DNA of 59,002 nt from an uncultured bacterium. GTDB lineage: Bacteria; Bacillota; Clostridia; Lachnospirales; Lachnospiraceae. The position numbers were made by a program, and so were the translations under genes. The first letter of the stretch is position 1. Every line of letters starts with the position of its first letter. The notes under the pieces are model-generated. The model searched no databases, had not been told where the DNA came from, and worked only from the letters and a program-made list of their open reading frames with translations. The stretch is taken from the NCBI GenBank assembly GCA_947643145.1, contig CANRVD010000002.1:72360-131361 (forward strand). The letters are read 5' to 3'. Of the stretch, positions 23,703 to 32,838 are shown in pieces.

Positions 23703-25073
23703 ATGGAGTATGATGTAATTATTATAGGTGCAGGTCCGGGAGGGATTTTTGCAGCATATGAATTGGTAAACAAATCTGAAAAATTAAAGGTGGCAGTTTT
23801 TGAAGGAGGACACTCTTTGGAAGAGCGTCATTGCCCTATTGATGGGGAGAAAGTGAAAGCATGCATTGGCTGTAAGAATTGTTCTATTATGAATGGCTTT
23901 GGTGGTGCGGGGGCATTTTCCGATGGAAAGTATAATATAACGAACCAGTTTGGCGGCACACTTTACCAGTATATCGGCAAGGAAAAGGCATTAGAATTAA
24001 TGCATTATGTGGATGGACTGAATTTGAAGTTTGGCGGCGAAGGAACAAAACTGTATTCTACAGCAAATACTAAAATAAAAAAGCTCTGCTTGCAGAGTGG
24101 TCTGCATTTGTTAGATGCTTCAGTGCGCCACCTCGGGACAGATATTAATTTTGTCGTATTAAAAAATATTTATAACTATCTGAAAGATAAAGTAGATTTT
24201 TATTTTGACACCCCAGTAAATACTGTGAGCATAAAAGATGGTAAATATGCTATTTCAACGCCAGAGCAGGTTTATACCTGTAAACAGTGTATTGTATCGG
24301 CTGGCAGGAGCGGCAGTAAGTGGGTAGAAAAGCTCTGTAGTGAGTTAGAGATTCCCACAAAATCGAACCGCGTGGATATTGGCGTAAGGGTGGAATTGCC
24401 GGCAGAGGTTTTTTCCCATTTGACAGATGAATTATATGAAAGCAAAATCGTATACCGCACAGCGAAGTTTGAAGATTTAGTAAGGACGTTTTGCATGAAT
24501 CCATATGGCGTTGTTGTCAATGAGAATACAAACGGTATTGTAACGGTAAATGGACATAGTTATGAAAATCCTGAAAAGCATACAGAAAATACTAATTTTG
24601 CTCTTTTGGTATCAAAGCATTTTTCAGAGCCATTCCGTGACAGTAATGGTTATGGTGAGAGTATCGCACGCCTGTCCAATATGTTAGGAGGAGGAGTGCT
24701 GGTACAGCGTTTTGGCGATTTGATTCGGGGAAGGCGTAGTAATGCCTCACGAATTGAAGAAGGATATGTCAGACCGACGTTAAAGGCAACACCGGGAGAT
24801 TTGAGTCTTGTAATGCCAAAGCGGATTTTAGATGGAATTATTGAAATGATTTATGCGTTGGATAAGATTGCACCGGGAACGGCGAATGATGATACACTTT
24901 TATATGGCGTAGAGGTAAAATTCTATAACATGGAAGTTGAATTAAGTAATAATCTGGAGACAAACCATAAAGGTTTGTATATTATCGGAGATGGCAGCGG
25001 CGTTACGCATTCACTGTCCCATGCTTCGGCAAGCGGTGTATATGTAGCAAGAAACATTTCCGTGGGGATTTAA
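23703..25073 (+). CDS. NAD(P)/FAD-dependent oxidoreductase (COG2509-like)
   Basis: The 456-residue flavoprotein starts MEYDVIIIGAGPGGIFAAYEL, the FAD-binding GxGxxG. CPIDGEKVKACIGCKNCSIMNGFGGAGAFSDGKYN, with its four cysteines, is typical of the uncharacterised FAD-dependent dehydrogenase family COG2509. The C-terminal GLYIIGDGSGVTHSLSHASASGVYVA closes the FAD site. The substrate is unknown; homologues are widespread in anaerobes. GGGGGTAG precedes the ATG. It ends just before the ileS T-box. Confidence 0.88.
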   Translation: MEYDVIIIGAGPGGIFAAYELVNKSEKLKVAVFEGGHSLEERHCPIDGEKVKACIGCKNCSIMNGFGGAGAFSDGKYNITNQFGGTLYQYIGKEKALELMHYVDGLNLKFGGEGTKLYSTANTKIKKLCLQSGLHLLDASVRHLGTDINFVVLKNIYNYLKDKVDFYFDTPVNTVSIKDGKYAISTPEQVYTCKQCIVSAGRSGSKWVEKLCSELEIPTKSNRVDIGVRVELPAEVFSHLTDELYESKIVYRTAKFEDLVRTFCMNPYGVVVNENTNGIVTVNGHSYENPEKHTENTNFALLVSKHFSEPFRDSNGYGESIARLSNMLGGGVLVQRFGDLIRGRRSNASRIEEGYVRPTLKATPGDLSLVMPKRILDGIIEMIYALDKIAPGTANDDTLLYGVEVKFYNMEVELSNNLETNHKGLYIIGDGSGVTHSLSHASASGVYVARNISVGI

Positions 25074-25082
25074 AACCTTTTC

Positions 25083-25111
25083 TTGACAAATTCCAAATCC
25101 CATACTATTAT
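25083..25111 (+). promoter_or_regulatory. Promoter of the ileS T-box transcript
   Basis: A perfect TTGACA (25083-25088), 17 bp, TATTAT (25106-25111). Confidence 0.8.
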
Positions 25112-25115
25112 TTAG

Positions 25116-25434
25116 GAAAGGTAAAAGCAAAGACGGAGACAGTAGCTGTCAGAGAAAGCCACAGTGAGTCCGGGAGAGTGTGAACCGGGTGCGGGTGTTA
25201 GTGTACTAGTCTATTTATTATCAGTAAAAGATGAATGATATGGGACACCGTATATCTGACAAGTGAAAATCACTCCTGAGCTGCGGATGGAACGATTTGC
25301 CCTAAAAAGCGATTTAGTACATTGCGCCGGCACCCGCCGTTATATGGGTAGTGCATCGGAAACTGTGCATCAGAATAGGTGGTTATATGATAGTTATAGG
25401 CTTTCATCCTGTTTTGGATGGAAGTCTTTTTATT
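25116..25434 (+). promoter_or_regulatory. T-box riboswitch (isoleucine) of ileS
   Basis: The leader of about 350 nt before ileS has T-box traits. GACAGTAGCTGTC with AGTA (loop-E side), then AGAGAAAGCC (AG bulge), mark Stem I. ATC at 25254-25256 (in CGTATATCTGAC) is a plausible Ile specifier. AGGTGGTTA near 25378 is a weak match to the T-box tRNA acceptor site. Terminator arms GGCTTTCATCC and GGATGGAAGTC (25398-25426) are followed by TTTTTATTT. Uncharged tRNA-Ile would favour antitermination. The specifier assignment is by eye. Confidence 0.8.
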
Positions 25435-25460
25435 TAATAAAAGGAAAGGAAAGAAAGGCT

Positions 25461-28400
25461 ATGTATGAAAAAGTATCAACAAATCTTAATTTTGTAGAAC
25501 GGGAAAAGAATATTGGAAAGTTCTGGCGAAATCAGCAGATTTTTGAAAAATCCATGAAAGCAAGAGAGGGGAAGCCTGTTTATACATTTTATGACGGCCC
25601 TCCTACGGCAAACGGGAAACCGCATATCGGTCATGTACTGACTCGTGTTATTAAAGATATGATTCCGCGTTATAAGACCATGAAGGGCTATATGGTTCCG
25701 CGTAAAGCCGGATGGGATACTCATGGGCTTCCGGTAGAGCTGGAGGTAGAAAAGCTTTTGGGGCTGGATGGAAAAGACCAGATTGAAGAGTATGGCATGG
25801 AGCCGTTTATTAAGAAATGTAAAGAATCTGTCTGGAAATATAAAGGAATGTGGGAGGATTTTTCTGGTACAGTCGGTTTTTGGGCAGATATGGACAATCC
25901 TTATGTTACTTATGATGATAATTTTATCGAATCGGAGTGGTGGGCATTAAAGGAAATCTGGAATAAGAAGCTGCTTTATAAAGGATTTAAGATTGTACCG
26001 TATTGTCCAAGGTGTGGAACACCTCTTTCTGCACAGGAGGTAGCGCAGGGCTACAAGACAGTAAAAGAGCGTTCCGCAATCGTTCGTTTTAAAGTTAAGG
26101 GTGAGGATGCATATTTTCTGGCATGGACGACAACTCCATGGACGCTTCCATCCAACGTTGCGCTTTGTGTTAATCCAGATGAGACGTATTGCAAGGTAAA
26201 AGCGGCCGATGGCTATACCTACTATATGGCACAGGCACTTCTTGACAAGGTGCTTGACCGACTGGCAGATGAGGAAGATGGTGTAAAAGCATATGAAATT
26301 TTAGAGACTTATGTTGGAACAGATTTAGAATTTAAGGAATATGAGCCGCTTTTTGAATGTGCGGCAGAATGTGCAGTAAAGCAGCATAAGAAAGGTCATT
26401 TTGTGACCTGTGATACCTATGTAACAATGACAGATGGTACCGGTATTGTACACATTGCTCCAGCCTTCGGTGAGGACGATGCAAATGTTGGGCGCAGGTA
26501 TGATTTGCCGTTTGTTCAGTTCGTTACGGAAAAGGGCGAAATGTCTGCGGAAACCCCATATGCAGGACTTTTTGTAAAGAAGGCAGACCCGGAAGTATTA
26601 AAAGATTTAGAATCACAGGGCAAGCTGTTTGATGCGCCAAAGTTTGAGCATGAATATCCACACTGCTGGCGCTGCGATACCCCGTTAATTTATTATGCAA
26701 GGGAGTCATGGTTTATTAAGATGACGGAAGTCAAGGACGATTTAGTGCGTAATAACAATACCGTAAACTGGATTCCGGATTCCATTGGTAAGGGGCGTTT
26801 TGGAAACTGGCTCGAGAACATTCAGGACTGGGGAATTTCCCGTAACCGTTACTGGGGAACACCATTGAATGTATGGGAGTGCGAAGGCTGCGGTCATATG
26901 GAGTCAGTGGGAAGCCGTCAGGAACTGGCAGAGCGCAGTGGAAACCCTGAAAATGCCAAGGTTGAGCTTCATCGTCCATATATTGATGAAGTAACCTTTA
27001 CTTGCCCGGATTGTGGAAAAACAATGCACCGTGTACCGGAAGTAATTGACTGCTGGTTTGATTCCGGGGCAATGCCATTTGCGCAGCACCATTATCCATT
27101 TGAAAATAAGGAATTGTTTGAACAGCAGTTCCCGGCACAGTTTATTTCGGAAGCGGTTGACCAGACGCGTGGCTGGTTCTATTCGCTTATGGCCGAGTCT
27201 ACCCTGCTCTTTCATAAAGCGCCATATGAAAATGTAATTGTGCTTGGCCATGTACAGGATGAGAATGGGCAGAAGATGAGCAAGTCAAAGGGAAATGCAA
27301 TAGACCCGTTTGATGCATTGGAGAATTACGGAGCAGATGCAATCCGCTGGTATTTCTACGTAAACAGTGCTCCATGGCTTCCGAACCGTTTTCACGGGAA
27401 GGCCGTTCAGGAAGGCCAGCGCAAATTTATGGGAACACTTTGGAATACTTATGCATTCTTTGTATTATATGCCAATATAGATGGGTTTGACGCTACAAAG
27501 TATACCTTAGAGTATAATCAACTGTCTGTTATGGATAAATGGCTTTTGTCCCGCCTGAACAGTACGGTAAAGGCTGTAGATGAAAATCTTGCTGCCTATA
27601 AGATTCCAGAAACTGCAAAGGCTTTACAGAGTTTTGTAGATGAGATGAGTAACTGGTATGTAAGACGATGTCGTGACCGTTTTTGGGCCAAGGGAATGGA
27701 GCAGGATAAGATTAATGCATATATGACCTTATATACCGCGCTTGTGACGATTGCAAAGGCTGCAGCTCCAATGATTCCATTTATGACGGAGGATATTTAC
27801 CGGAATATGGTTTGTTCTATTGATTCCGGTGCACCGGAAAGTGTACATCTCTGTGATTTTCCGGAAGTAAAGGAAGAGTGGATTGATGCCAGTCTGGAAG
27901 CAGATATGGATATTGTTTTAGAAGCGGTTGTACTCGGCAGGGCCTGCCGCAATACGGCAAATATTAAGAACCGTCAGCCGATTGGCAAGATGTTTGTCAA
28001 AGCAGAGCACAGTTTAACAGACTTTTATCTGGATATTATTAAGGATGAGCTTAATGTGAAGGAAGCCGAAATTACAGAGGATGTCAGCAGCCTTACGACT
28101 TATAGCTTTAAGCCGCAGCTTAAGACGCTTGGTCGCCGTTTTGGCAAAAATATTAATGCGGTGAAAGAAATTCTTGCCAACCTTGACGGACAGAAGGCAA
28201 TGGCTGAGTTAAACGAAAAGGGAACACTTACCATTGAAGTAGACGGAACAGCAGAAGTTTTGGAAAAAGATGATTTGTTAATTGAAGCGGCTCAGATGGA
28301 AGGCTATATTTCTGATAGTGACCATGGGATTACAGTTGTGCTGGATACCAACCTGACACCGGAACTGTTGGAAGAGGGTTTTGTGCGTGAAGTAATCAGT

Positions 28401-28622
28401 AAGGTTCAGACGATGCGTAAGGACGCTGGTTTCGAAGTGATGGACCATATACGTATTAGTATGCAGGATAACGATAAAGTGAAGCAAACGGTTCAGAAGA
28501 ACGAAGCCGAAATTAAATCGGAAGTAATGGCAGATGAAGTTGTATATGGAACAGCAGCAGGATTTACAAAAGAGTGGAGTATTAATGGTGAAAAGGTCAC
28601 TCTTGGCGTGGAGAAGCTGTGA
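25461..28622 (+). CDS. ileS: Isoleucyl-tRNA synthetase
   Basis: This class I enzyme charges tRNA-Ile and edits Val-tRNA-Ile. The 1053-residue protein has PPTANGKPHIGHVLTR (HIGH), KMSKSKGN (KMSKS), the DTHGLPVE and WTTTPWTLPSN editing-domain motifs, and Cys clusters (CPRCGTPL, CEGCGHMESV, CPDCGKTMHR). The length and Cys pattern fit the longer, eukaryote-like IleS form found in many Clostridia. The frame extends upstream to 25263 through the T-box and is rejected; ATG 25461 follows AAAGGAAAGAAAGGC. It is controlled by the T-box. Confidence 0.97.
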   Translation: MYEKVSTNLNFVEREKNIGKFWRNQQIFEKSMKAREGKPVYTFYDGPPTANGKPHIGHVLTRVIKDMIPRYKTMKGYMVPRKAGWDTHGLPVELEVEKLLGLDGKDQIEEYGMEPFIKKCKESVWKYKGMWEDFSGTVGFWADMDNPYVTYDDNFIESEWWALKEIWNKKLLYKGFKIVPYCPRCGTPLSAQEVAQGYKTVKERSAIVRFKVKGEDAYFLAWTTTPWTLPSNVALCVNPDETYCKVKAADGYTYYMAQALLDKVLDRLADEEDGVKAYEILETYVGTDLEFKEYEPLFECAAECAVKQHKKGHFVTCDTYVTMTDGTGIVHIAPAFGEDDANVGRRYDLPFVQFVTEKGEMSAETPYAGLFVKKADPEVLKDLESQGKLFDAPKFEHEYPHCWRCDTPLIYYARESWFIKMTEVKDDLVRNNNTVNWIPDSIGKGRFGNWLENIQDWGISRNRYWGTPLNVWECEGCGHMESVGSRQELAERSGNPENAKVELHRPYIDEVTFTCPDCGKTMHRVPEVIDCWFDSGAMPFAQHHYPFENKELFEQQFPAQFISEAVDQTRGWFYSLMAESTLLFHKAPYENVIVLGHVQDENGQKMSKSKGNAIDPFDALENYGADAIRWYFYVNSAPWLPNRFHGKAVQEGQRKFMGTLWNTYAFFVLYANIDGFDATKYTLEYNQLSVMDKWLLSRLNSTVKAVDENLAAYKIPETAKALQSFVDEMSNWYVRRCRDRFWAKGMEQDKINAYMTLYTALVTIAKAAAPMIPFMTEDIYRNMVCSIDSGAPESVHLCDFPEVKEEWIDASLEADMDIVLEAVVLGRACRNTANIKNRQPIGKMFVKAEHSLTDFYLDIIKDELNVKEAEITEDVSSLTTYSFKPQLKTLGRRFGKNINAVKEILANLDGQKAMAELNEKGTLTIEVDGTAEVLEKDDLLIEAAQMEGYISDSDHGITVVLDTNLTPELLEEGFVREVISKVQTMRKDAGFEVMDHIRISMQDNDKVKQTVQKNEAEIKSEVMADEVVYGTAAGFTKEWSINGEKVTLGVEKL

Positions 28623-28785
28623 TTTAGAACGGTTAAAAGTATAGCCTGCTTAAAGAGAGTTATGCGAATTATATGTAAAGTTATTTCCGTAAAGTGCACA
28701 GGAAATATAGTTCCCCAGGCATTGTGTCTGATGCGCTGCTTTGTGGGAATCAGAGACACGGAGGATACCACATATTAACATGAAT

Positions 28786-28816
28786 TTGGGCACCAGCGTA
28801 AGCTGATGCCCTTTTT
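28786..28816 (+). terminator. Terminator of ileS
   Basis: GGGCAcCAGC-gtaa-GCTGaTGCCC (28788-28811) is followed by TTTTT. It may also end the minus-strand agr transcript, though a matching A run on the left is missing. Confidence 0.8.
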
Positions 28817-28849
28817 GCGTAAGGTTTTGTATCTGTGGAAAAAATAAAC

Positions 28850-29419
28850 CTAATGACTGTTTTTAGTAATTTTCTTTTGTACCATATCTGCTATCTGGCC
28901 AATGGCTACCAAACACATGGCGAAGCAGATTGTTTTTGCATATAAGACCGTATTGTTGAAAAACAGTAAAAGGTAAGCGGCTAGTTCTGCTGCAGCTATC
29001 AAGAGGCTATTACGGCGGTATACCTGCTTCTCACGGTTGCTTAGCGGTTTGCTTTTACTCTCAACCGGAGAAAAAAGAACTACGCTTAACATGGCGGCAC
29101 AGAGAAGTATATGCATGGCAATGCTCCCCAGTGGCAGGAAGAATATCAGTATAAGAAAGAGAACTACACTGATATAAGAAAACCATGCGCAGATGAACTT
29201 TGTAGGTGCATGATAACCACCGGCATAGACACGTAAAATGCAGTAGGACAATTCAAAAAGAATTCCCACAAACAGATTTCCGAAAAGAAAACTGATTATG
29301 AGGGAAAAAAGAATGTCCAATACAATGGTTTTTAACCGCTGTAAGCCTAATTCCACAATCTTATCGTTAGAATTATCAACAAACCCCTGTGCACGGAAGA
29401 TGGAGAGAATCTTACTCAT
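28850..29419 (-). CDS. agrB: AgrB-like peptide-processing membrane endopeptidase
   Basis: The 189-residue polytopic membrane protein has the AgrB catalytic segment AGGYHAPTKFICAWF, holding the His and Cys of the cysteine protease. About five membrane helices are visible (for example TIVLDILFSLIISFLFGNLFVGILF and ISVVLFLILIFFLPL). AgrB cuts the AgrD C-terminal tail and forms the thiolactone peptide signal. Its ATG lies inside the last codons of agrD (8-nt overlap), so translation is coupled. It is the last gene of agrA-agrC-agrD-agrB. Confidence 0.93.
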   Translation of the reverse strand: MSKILSIFRAQGFVDNSNDKIVELGLQRLKTIVLDILFSLIISFLFGNLFVGILFELSYCILRVYAGGYHAPTKFICAWFSYISVVLFLILIFFLPLGSIAMHILLCAAMLSVVLFSPVESKSKPLSNREKQVYRRNSLLIAAAELAAYLLLFFNNTVLYAKTICFAMCLVAIGQIADMVQKKITKNSH

Positions 29420-29564
29420 CTTTATAACGGTTTAAAGAAGCTAACTGCTCATCCATCTCTTCCTGATAAGCACGCCATGTACAAGCAGTATTGACTGCTC
29501 CGCTTGCTGCTAAAACAGCAAGGGCGTATAACATCTTGGAAAGCTTGGTTGATAAATTCTTCAT
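29412..29564 (-). CDS. agrD: Cyclic (thio)lactone autoinducer peptide precursor AgrD
   Basis: This 50-residue precursor was found by reading the gap between agrC and agrB. It has an amphipathic, positively charged leader (MKNLSTKLSKMLYALAVLAA), a core NTACTWRAYQ with Cys28 for the ring, and an acidic tail (EEMDEQLASLNRYKDE) for AgrB recognition. AAGGAGGATCTAGC precedes the ATG. The ring is expected to run from Cys28 for about five residues; the exact ends are inferred. It overlaps the agrB start by 8 nt. Confidence 0.9.
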   Translation of the reverse strand: MKNLSTKLSKMLYALAVLAASGAVNTACTWRAYQEEMDEQLASLNRYKDE

Positions 29565-29665
29565 GCTAGATCCTCCTTATGCAAGTATTTTGTAACGAAA
29601 ATATGATAGCACATTTTGTCGAATAATGTCGAAAATGATAAAAATAAGGGGATATTTGTATAAAA

Positions 29666-30937
29666 TTACTTTTTACTATCTGTATAAAGGATAATATCTG
29701 CCTTAAAAAGATTCCCGTCTATTTGGAACATAGATTTGCCATTATACTTTTCAACTGTCTTTTGGATATTCATCAGTCCATAACCATGTAAGTCCTTATC
29801 CGGTTTTAGAGTTTGAAAAAGCTCACCTTTTTTGCTGATTTTTCCGTCAAAGCTGTTATAGACACTGATATATATAATTTTTTTGTCGTATTTGATATAT
29901 ATCTTAAGAATTCGCTCCTCTACTTTAGCAAGAGCTTCCAAAGCATTTTCCAACAGGTTGCTTAAGAGGATATTCAAATCAAAATCTGACATAAATCTTT
30001 GGCGGGGAACATCTATCTTGGTGCAGATATCACAGTGAAGCTGTTCTGCCTGGTTGAGCAGATAGTTTAGGATGCTGTCGATTTCTATATTTTTGGTGTG
30101 GCAGAATTCCTTTGAGGAAGTGAGATTTGCTTCTATCTGATTGAGATAAGAGGAAGCATTTTCAAAATCCTTTTTATGGATATAGTTACCTAACAGTGCC
30201 AGATGGTTTCTTAAATCATGGCGCAGGGAGCGGAGATTTTTCTGGGATTTTTTAATCACTTCAAACTGGTTTTCATACATAGCAAGACGCTGCTCCATAT
30301 TTTTTTGCTCTAATGTTCTTTTGTATACTTCATTTAATTTATCATACTGAAAAAGTGTTGTGATATTAATTATAAGAATAATGCAAAAGCTTAAAATAGT
30401 TATAGAAAAGTTATCATCACCTAAAAACAGTATTAATTCACAAAGAATGGCACTGCATAGCAATAGTGAAATAGTATGGAGATAAATACTTTTAGGTAGT
30501 GCGATGTCTTTGTGTAGGCTTAATAAATATTCTAATATTAGCAGTATGATTAGAGACAAAAGATAAATTAGTATTCCAGTAAAATCTAGGTTTCTTGGAA
30601 GAAAATTTGGTATGCAATACAGTCCTCAGATGATATCCTCAGAAATAATGCTTAATGTAAGACAAGCAGCAAGTGCAGTAATTTTTCTAAATGGTTTGCC
30701 ATCAAATAATAAAATATTTGCAATAAATAAACCTGAAAACATAGATAATAAATTTAGAATTGGCAGGTTGAAATTATAATATACAAACCAATTTATAAGC
30801 CAAATGGCAGTATAAACTAATTTGGGAGATATCTTAGGTTCTTTTTTGAGTGTCAGAAAGAGTTTTACTGCCCTAATGTTACAGTATAAATTTAGTAAAC
30901 TCGAAGTAAGGCTAAATAAAATATTTATTGCTTCCAT
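29666..30937 (-). pseudogene. agrC: agrC sensor histidine kinase interrupted by an in-frame TGA
   Basis: Read as one frame this is 423 sense positions, the usual AgrC size. It starts MEAINILFSLTSS after GGAGGGGAATT. Residues 1-103 give the first sensor helices, then TGA at 30626-30628 stops translation. The same frame continues through GLYCIPNFLPRNLDF into further helices, the H-box SLRHDLRNHLALLG, the N-box LLSNLLENALEAL and the G-box LHGYGLMNIQKTV. A CGA (Arg) to TGA change would explain it. The downstream part could only restart at a TTG (30559) with no ribosome binding site. It is therefore a probable pseudogene unless the base is an error. Confidence 0.8.
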
Positions 30938-30998
30938 AATTCCCCTCCGTAATTTTTGCTTCGTTCGTATAAAAACTATTTACAGTGTAGTGGTATAT

Positions 30999-31724
30999 TT
31001 ATATATCTCTTTTGGCAATGTTAGTTTCCAGAATATGTTCCTGTACGGCAGCGCGTCTTGATTGGCTGATAGGAACAACTTCTCCATTGCTCATAACAAG
31101 ATGATTTGGATGAAATTCCGCCACATGGTTCCAATTCACCAAAAAGGACTTGTGGATATTGAAAAATATAAAAGAATTGAGCTGTTGTTCAATATTTGAC
31201 AATTTATCGTAAAAAGTCTCTATGCCAGTGGTTGTAGTCATATGTATCATTCTGCCTTCACTTTGAAAATATAGTATATACTTTTCGTTAATCTGATGGG
31301 AGGTACGACCTGACTTATATTCAAAGAAATTGACATTTTCCACAAAAAGGCGGTGATATAACCGTACTATTTTTTTAATATCAACGAATTTCACTGGTTT
31401 TAGCAAAAAATCCAGCGGGCGAATTTGAAAAAGCTGCAATGCATAATCCATTTGCGCGGATACATAAACAATTTGGGTGACTTCATTGGAGACATCACTA
31501 CGAAGAAGTTTCCCAATATTAACGCCATTGATATCTAACAGTTCAATATCTAAAAATAGCAAGTCAAAAGGGCCTTCCGCAGCAATATTTGACAGAAGTT
31601 CTGTTCCTTGAACAAAAATAATAATTTCCATCTGCATATTGAAATACGAGCAGCAGTCAAATAAATACTGTTCTATTTGTCCACAGAAGATTAAATCGTC
31701 ATCGCAAATACCGATTCGATACAT
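30999..31724 (-). CDS. agrA: AgrA-like response regulator (receiver plus LytTR)
   Basis: The protein has 241 residues. The receiver domain (1-125) begins MYRIGICDDDL with phospho-acceptor Asp59 in LLFLDIELLDINGV and Lys in FLLKPVKF. The C-terminal LytTR DNA-binding domain includes YILYFQSEGRMIHM and FFNIHKSFLVNWNHVAEF. It should bind agr-type promoters after phosphorylation by AgrC, which is broken here. ATG 31724 is favoured over GTG 31733 because AAAGGA lies 10 bp before it. The start codon is inside a perfect 11-bp hairpin. Confidence 0.92.
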   Translation of the reverse strand: MYRIGICDDDLIFCGQIEQYLFDCCSYFNMQMEIIIFVQGTELLSNIAAEGPFDLLFLDIELLDINGVNIGKLLRSDVSNEVTQIVYVSAQMDYALQLFQIRPLDFLLKPVKFVDIKKIVRLYHRLFVENVNFFEYKSGRTSHQINEKYILYFQSEGRMIHMTTTTGIETFYDKLSNIEQQLNSFIFFNIHKSFLVNWNHVAEFHPNHLVMSNGEVVPISQSRRAAVQEHILETNIAKRDI

Positions 31725-31753
31725 CAAATTCACATCCTTTCGATTTGATGTAT
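31719..31753 (-). promoter_or_regulatory. Hairpin over the agrA start codon
   Basis: ATACATCAAAT (31719-31729) and ATTTGATGTAT (31743-31753) are perfect 11-bp arms. On the minus strand the loop carries the AAAGGA ribosome binding site and the 3' arm carries the ATG. Control of agrA translation is possible. Confidence 0.5.
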
Positions 31754-31907
31754 ATACTACATTTTTATTTGCAAAGTTGCAAGCAGAAAATACATTCGAT
31801 TTCTAAGATTATGTTCTTTTTAATTATAAAACGTTATTTAAAAGATAACAATAGCTTTATATCAAATTATTTAAAATATTTTTCATACTGTTAAAATAAT
31901 TTATATA

Positions 31908-31975
31908 TTACTTCGGCTGCGAAATCTCATAGTGTTTGCCTGCTTAAATTATGCGAGATTTAATTTTCGAAGTAC
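31908..31975. repeat. ATTACTTCGG-ended palindrome, copy 2
   Basis: TTACTTCGGCTGCGAAATCTCATA faces TATGCGAGATTTAATTTTCGAAGTA; the ends and the GAAATCTC/GAGATTT parts pair. It abuts copy 3. Confidence 0.5.
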
Positions 31976-31976
31976 C

Positions 31977-32047
31977 ATTACTCCAGCAGTTAAATCTTAT
32001 AGTTTTACACTGCACAACAATCTTTCGCTATTTAACTGCAGAGTAAT
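31977..32047. repeat. ATTACTCC-ended palindrome, copy 3
   Basis: ATTACTCCAGCAGTTAAAT (31977 on) faces CTATTTAACTGCAGAGTAAT (ending 32047). It lies 33 bp before the XRE gene. Confidence 0.5.
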
Positions 32048-32080
32048 AGAAAAATTCGTTTTATATGAGGAGGTTTAACT

Positions 32081-32390
32081 ATGTCAGACAATAAGACAGG
32101 GGAAGAAGTTTTTTTTTGATGAAAGATATAAGGAAATTGGGTATAAGATAGCTTATTGCAGAAAGCATTTAAACCTCACGCAGGAACAGCTTGCAGAAAA
32201 AATTGGTGTCAGCAGACAGCATATCGGTGCGATTGAAGCACCGAATGTAAACAGGAAAATTTCTTTGGATTTAATCTTTAATATAGCGGATTTATGCGGG
32301 ATAGAGCCAAGCTGGTTTTTGGAATACCAAAGTATGCCTTCAGCTAATAGAAGTAAATGGTTGGAAGAAAATAATCGTTTAAAAGACTAA
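32081..32390 (+). pseudogene. XRE-type helix-turn-helix regulator, frameshifted at a T9 run
   Basis: GAGGAGGTTTAACT precedes ATG 32081. Translation gives MSDNKTGEEVFF and then TGA at 32117. Removing one T from the run of nine (32109-32117) joins it to DERYKEIGYKIAYCRKHLNLTQEQLAEKIGVSRQHIGAIE, a typical HTH_3/Cro fold, ending KWLEENNRLKD at 32390. The full product would be about 102 residues. The downstream part has no start of its own. A T9 tract is prone to slippage, so this may be off-phase, rescued by transcript slippage, or a sequencing error. Confidence 0.75.
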
Positions 32391-32470
32391 AAAGTTGCGG
32401 ATAAGAGTTAATACAAGCTTTTCAGAACCTAATCTAAATGACTGCCGGAAGCTGGTTATTCCGGTAATCA

Positions 32471-32691
32471 ATGAGATTTTCGGAGTATAATACGAATGAG
32501 CAGAAAGATGTGGGTGATATGATGAGAGGTGCATTGATTGAAACAGAGGCGAGAACCATTTTATATCAGGGTATAGTCAGGGAGCAGCCGATACGAAAAA
32601 GAAAATGGCACTTAAGATGCTGAAAATGGGAAAACTGACAATCGAGGAAATTGCCGAATATTCTGAACTTAGTGTGGTTGAAATAGAGTAG
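32471..32691 (+). pseudogene. Remnant of a Rpn/PD-(D/E)XK-transposase-type protein tail
   Basis: One frame reads MRFSEYNTNEQKDVGDMM and RGALIETEARTILYQG. It then shifts by one base to YSQGAADTKKKMALKMLKMG and KLTIEEIAEYSELSVVEIE, stopping at 32689-32691. The end resembles the C-terminal tails (repeated short helices with MLKMGKLT-EEIAE) of Rpn-type recombination-promoting nuclease families. Nuclease motifs are missing. It is judged a decayed fragment with a frameshift. The rest of the 448-bp gap shows nothing else. Confidence 0.5.
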
Positions 32692-32788
32692 CTTGTTTTT
32701 CGCAGGCTGCTCTTTTAACTTTTAGGAAATTTTTCAAAAAAATTGAAGACTTTTTCTTTTTCTTCTCGTTTTCTATTATATAAGCATA

Positions 32789-32802
32789 GCGAAGCAACGA
32801 GC
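32789..32802. repeat. 14-mer shared with the element at 1588-1681
   Basis: GCGAAGCAACGAGC is the exact reverse complement of 1663-1676. It lies in the leader of the sigma factor gene. Confidence 0.4.
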
Positions 32803-32838
32803 GTGGTGGCAATTTTGCAGAGAGAAGGAGGTGATGCT

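Larger units (their letters stand above)
31754..32080. other. AT-rich region between agrA and the XRE gene
   Basis: No gene was found. The region should hold the agrA promoter (minus) and the XRE promoter (plus), but neither is clear. Two ATTACTYC-ended palindromes occupy 31908-32047. Confidence 0.5.

Noticed and set aside
25263-25460. Upstream extension of ileS
   Set aside because: It lies in the T-box leader and its terminator; ATG 25461 with AAAGGAAAG is the fitting start.
29666-30559. A separate, complete kinase gene starting at TTG 30559
   Set aside because: No ribosome binding site, and the frame continues upstream without shift into the AgrC sensor half past one TGA.
30626-30628. TGA in agrC read as selenocysteine
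   Set aside because: The codon lies in the membrane sensor part, no SECIS-like stem was seen right after it, and AgrC has no known redox residue there.
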